Source: Lota lota (Eukaryota > Chordata > Actinopteri > Gadiformes > Lotidae). From it: a stretch of DNA of 64,000 bases. Below the pieces are notes generated by a model, which was given only the letters and a program-made list of their open reading frames with translations, did no database searches and was not told the DNA's origin. Both the position numbers and the translations under genes were made by a program. Position 1 is the stretch's first letter, and each line of letters begins with the position of its first letter. The stretch covers positions 1,048,501 through 1,112,500 of the forward strand of contig JACYXH010000129.1 of NCBI GenBank assembly GCA_026745465.1. The letters run 5' to 3'. Below, in pieces: positions 62,346 through 64,000 of the stretch.

Positions 62346-62909
62346 GTCTCGGGAAGTTCCTAAGCTTGTTGTTTGGTACATAGGTCACCCCAGGCGTTGG
62401 GGTTATCGTACCCTAGCTCGGCCCGAGGCGCGACCAGGAGAAGTCAGGCACGCTAGTCGGGTGATTATCCTGTCCCCCTGCTGGAGGACGGACCGTTGTG
62501 CGACCCGTGGTTTTGTCCTGCTTGAGATTCGAAGGACCGGGCCATTCTGCCAGAGGAGTTACCTTTGCGAGGTCATCTACTCCTGCCCTTGGCCCATAAT
62601 GTACCCCAGAAAGGACACCAAAGGGGGCGTGGAATGGAGAACATGGCGTACATGTTTACTCGTGCTCGGCAGGGGATGGAGAGAACATCGAAATGTCATC
62701 GATGCAAAAAAATATAAAAAGATTCTGCATGTCACAGTGTGTGTGATTTGGTGGTTGCACCGGGAGGGTTTTGGGCAAGAAAGGTCCTGATATGAACCAA
62801 ACACTTTGATTTGTAATTCTTTATTATAGTTTTACTAAGTTGTAACAATGACTCAATAATGATGATTAAATGTCATGAACAACCTAATTGAGTTCAAATT
62901 GTATTGATA
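62346..62909. other. possible retroelement leader, otherwise gene-free
   Basis: Sequence after the LTR-like copy 2 is GC-rich with a plus-strand frame at 62,461-62,790 that I cannot assign. It may be the degraded leader/gag start of the same element. Confidence 0.3.
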
Positions 62910-62936
62910 TTTATTTATTTTGTATATATATTTATT
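62910..62936 (-). terminator. candidate polyadenylation signals for the small membrane protein gene
   Basis: AATAAA occurs on the minus strand at 62,931-62,936 and again as overlapping copies at 62,910-62,919, about 180-200 nt past the stop codon. The placement suits a short 3' UTR. Confidence 0.45.
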
Positions 62937-63112
62937 TAAAGCAACAACTTCTAGTTTTCTACTTCTCTTTGACCAGATAATGTCTCAACGGATTCTGTAA
63001 CAGGGAAATTGTAAAGAGGAAGAAATAATAGGAAATGTTTCCACAATTAATACAATAAAATGTCTGTAGTAACTTATAAATACAGGACATATAAAACAGG
63101 AATTCATTAAAA

Positions 63113-63859
63113 CTAGATAACCATGTTCTCCTCTGTGTTTTCAGATTGTCCCACCTCTTCCTGAACATCAGGCTCTGTGATTGGCTGAAAATCAAACACA
63201 GGCACTCAGTGTTAGGTCAATTAAATATCTACCTAGCAGTGACTCAAAAAGAAAAACAGACACAGGTCAATATTTGTCAAATCACTTCAATCGTGATCAT
63301 TCTGCATCTCTTCACATCATTTTTTTCAGATATAATATTCTTTATCTTTAACCAACTGTGTGTATTATGCAGGTATACCTTAAAAACATGTTTTTTTGGT
63401 GATTTTGGTGGCGGGCTCTGGGGAACCTTGAATACTGATTGGTCCCCGTCCATGCTCGGTGTGTTTGGACTCTCGCTAGTTCGTCTCTGGTGGTTGAACC
63501 ACCACACGGTGGCGCCAAAAGCAGCCAACAGTGAAAGCGCGACTCCAGCCGCGACTTTAGGAAAAAGGATGAAAGATAGTGGTTTGACGCTGACGTTTTT
63601 ATTTACCAAGAAATTAATTGGAAACGCAGAAGTAATTTTATGTCAAACAATACCACTACAATTATATATTTCAAACAAAATTGGTAAGTAATTATTGATA
63701 TTTAAGAAGCTGCCCAACTGTCAACAATTATTGCCATACAGTGGCTAAGATATTAAAAACTAAATACTTTTAAAACAATCCAGCCGATCCCCAATTACAA
63801 TAAGCAATGTTGTTCTCACCTTGGTACAGAGCTGTGTGTTCATTTTCTTGTTGATCCAT
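63113..63859 (-). CDS. Small single-pass membrane protein, 95 aa, unrecognised
   Basis: Three coding exons, 63,820-63,859, 63,379-63,554 and 63,113-63,184, total 288 nt (95 codons plus TAG at 63,113-63,115). Donors are GTGAGA and GTATAC. Acceptors are pyrimidine-rich (ending CCTAAAG and GATTTTCAG). Intron phases match exactly (1 and 0), and the introns are 265 and 194 bp. The protein starts MDQQENEHTALYQ. A hydrophobic segment follows at about residues 14-33 (VAAGVALSLLAAFGATVWWF), then a basic stop-transfer NHQRR. Next is a Pro/Ser/Lys-rich stretch with PPPKSPKK, and a very acidic tail (EPDVQEEVGQSENTEENMVI). No signal peptide is seen, so an N-out, C-cytoplasmic or organelle-membrane tail is possible. 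An in-frame TGA lies upstream of the chosen ATG in the same exon. A splice acceptor at 63,900/63,901 suggests a 5' UTR exon beyond the window. I do not recognise the family. Confidence 0.72.
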
Positions 63860-64000
63860 TGATTCATCAAATAGTTTCAGTCAGAAGGGAAATTAACACC
63901 TGAAACAAAGAAATGTGACTTCAAAATGTGACTTGGGACTTGGGCAATAAATGAACAATTCAATGCATTGTATCAGGGTTTTTGTTAATAACTGACAAAG

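Noticed and set aside
62461..62790. 109-residue frame on plus
   Set aside because: Could be a retroelement leader, but no zinc knuckle, protease or other gag/pol motif is visible. Not called as a gene.

Overview
The window is eukaryotic and looks like teleost fish nuclear DNA. A leukocyte cell-derived chemotaxin-2 (LECT2) homologue is split by phase-matched introns. Dispersed repeats of types common in bony fish are present: a tRNA-like SINE, two LINE 3' ends, a TTAA-flanked element and a GGTAACACTTTAC-ended MITE. Very long CA/TG, GA/TC and TA microsatellites occur every few kilobases. No bacterial, viral or organellar gene organisation is visible.

Layout. Positions 1 to about 57,400 hold no gene I can support. 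This stretch mixes non-repetitive DNA, some of it resembling conserved noncoding sequence (moderately GC-rich, with many TAAT/ATTA and homeobox-type words), with simple repeats. The latter include CA tracts of 120-170 bp, a 250-bp TC tract, GA tracts of about 190 bp, poly-G/C runs, an array of eight 62-bp units at 11.0-11.5 kb and a G-rich GGT array at 49.2-49.4 kb. Old mobile elements are scattered through it, notably a 1.4-kb element at 37.7-39.1 kb and a LINE 3' end at 44.0-44.7 kb.

The right end (57.4-63.9 kb) is genic, with all three gene models on the minus strand. From right to left they are: (1) a compact three-exon gene for an unrecognised 95-residue single-pass membrane protein (63,113-63,859), with both intron phases consistent; (2) a weaker three-exon model of unknown product (59,039-61,290), whose first intron carries LTR-like direct repeats and a LINE fragment; (3) lect2 (57,549-58,898), for which exons 2-4 are visible but no signal-peptide exon was found.

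The lect2 copy keeps the zinc-site residues and four of six cysteines. It has lost both members of the short-range Cys18-Cys23 disulfide pair. A (TG)n tract of about 100 bp sits just upstream of its exon 2 acceptor, and its last codons are the first unit of a 25-bp tandem array. These are the most interesting observations, together with the unidentified small membrane protein and a perfect 23-bp inverted repeat at 17.6 kb. Gene calls rest on reading frames and splice signals read by eye; no database search or transcript evidence was available.
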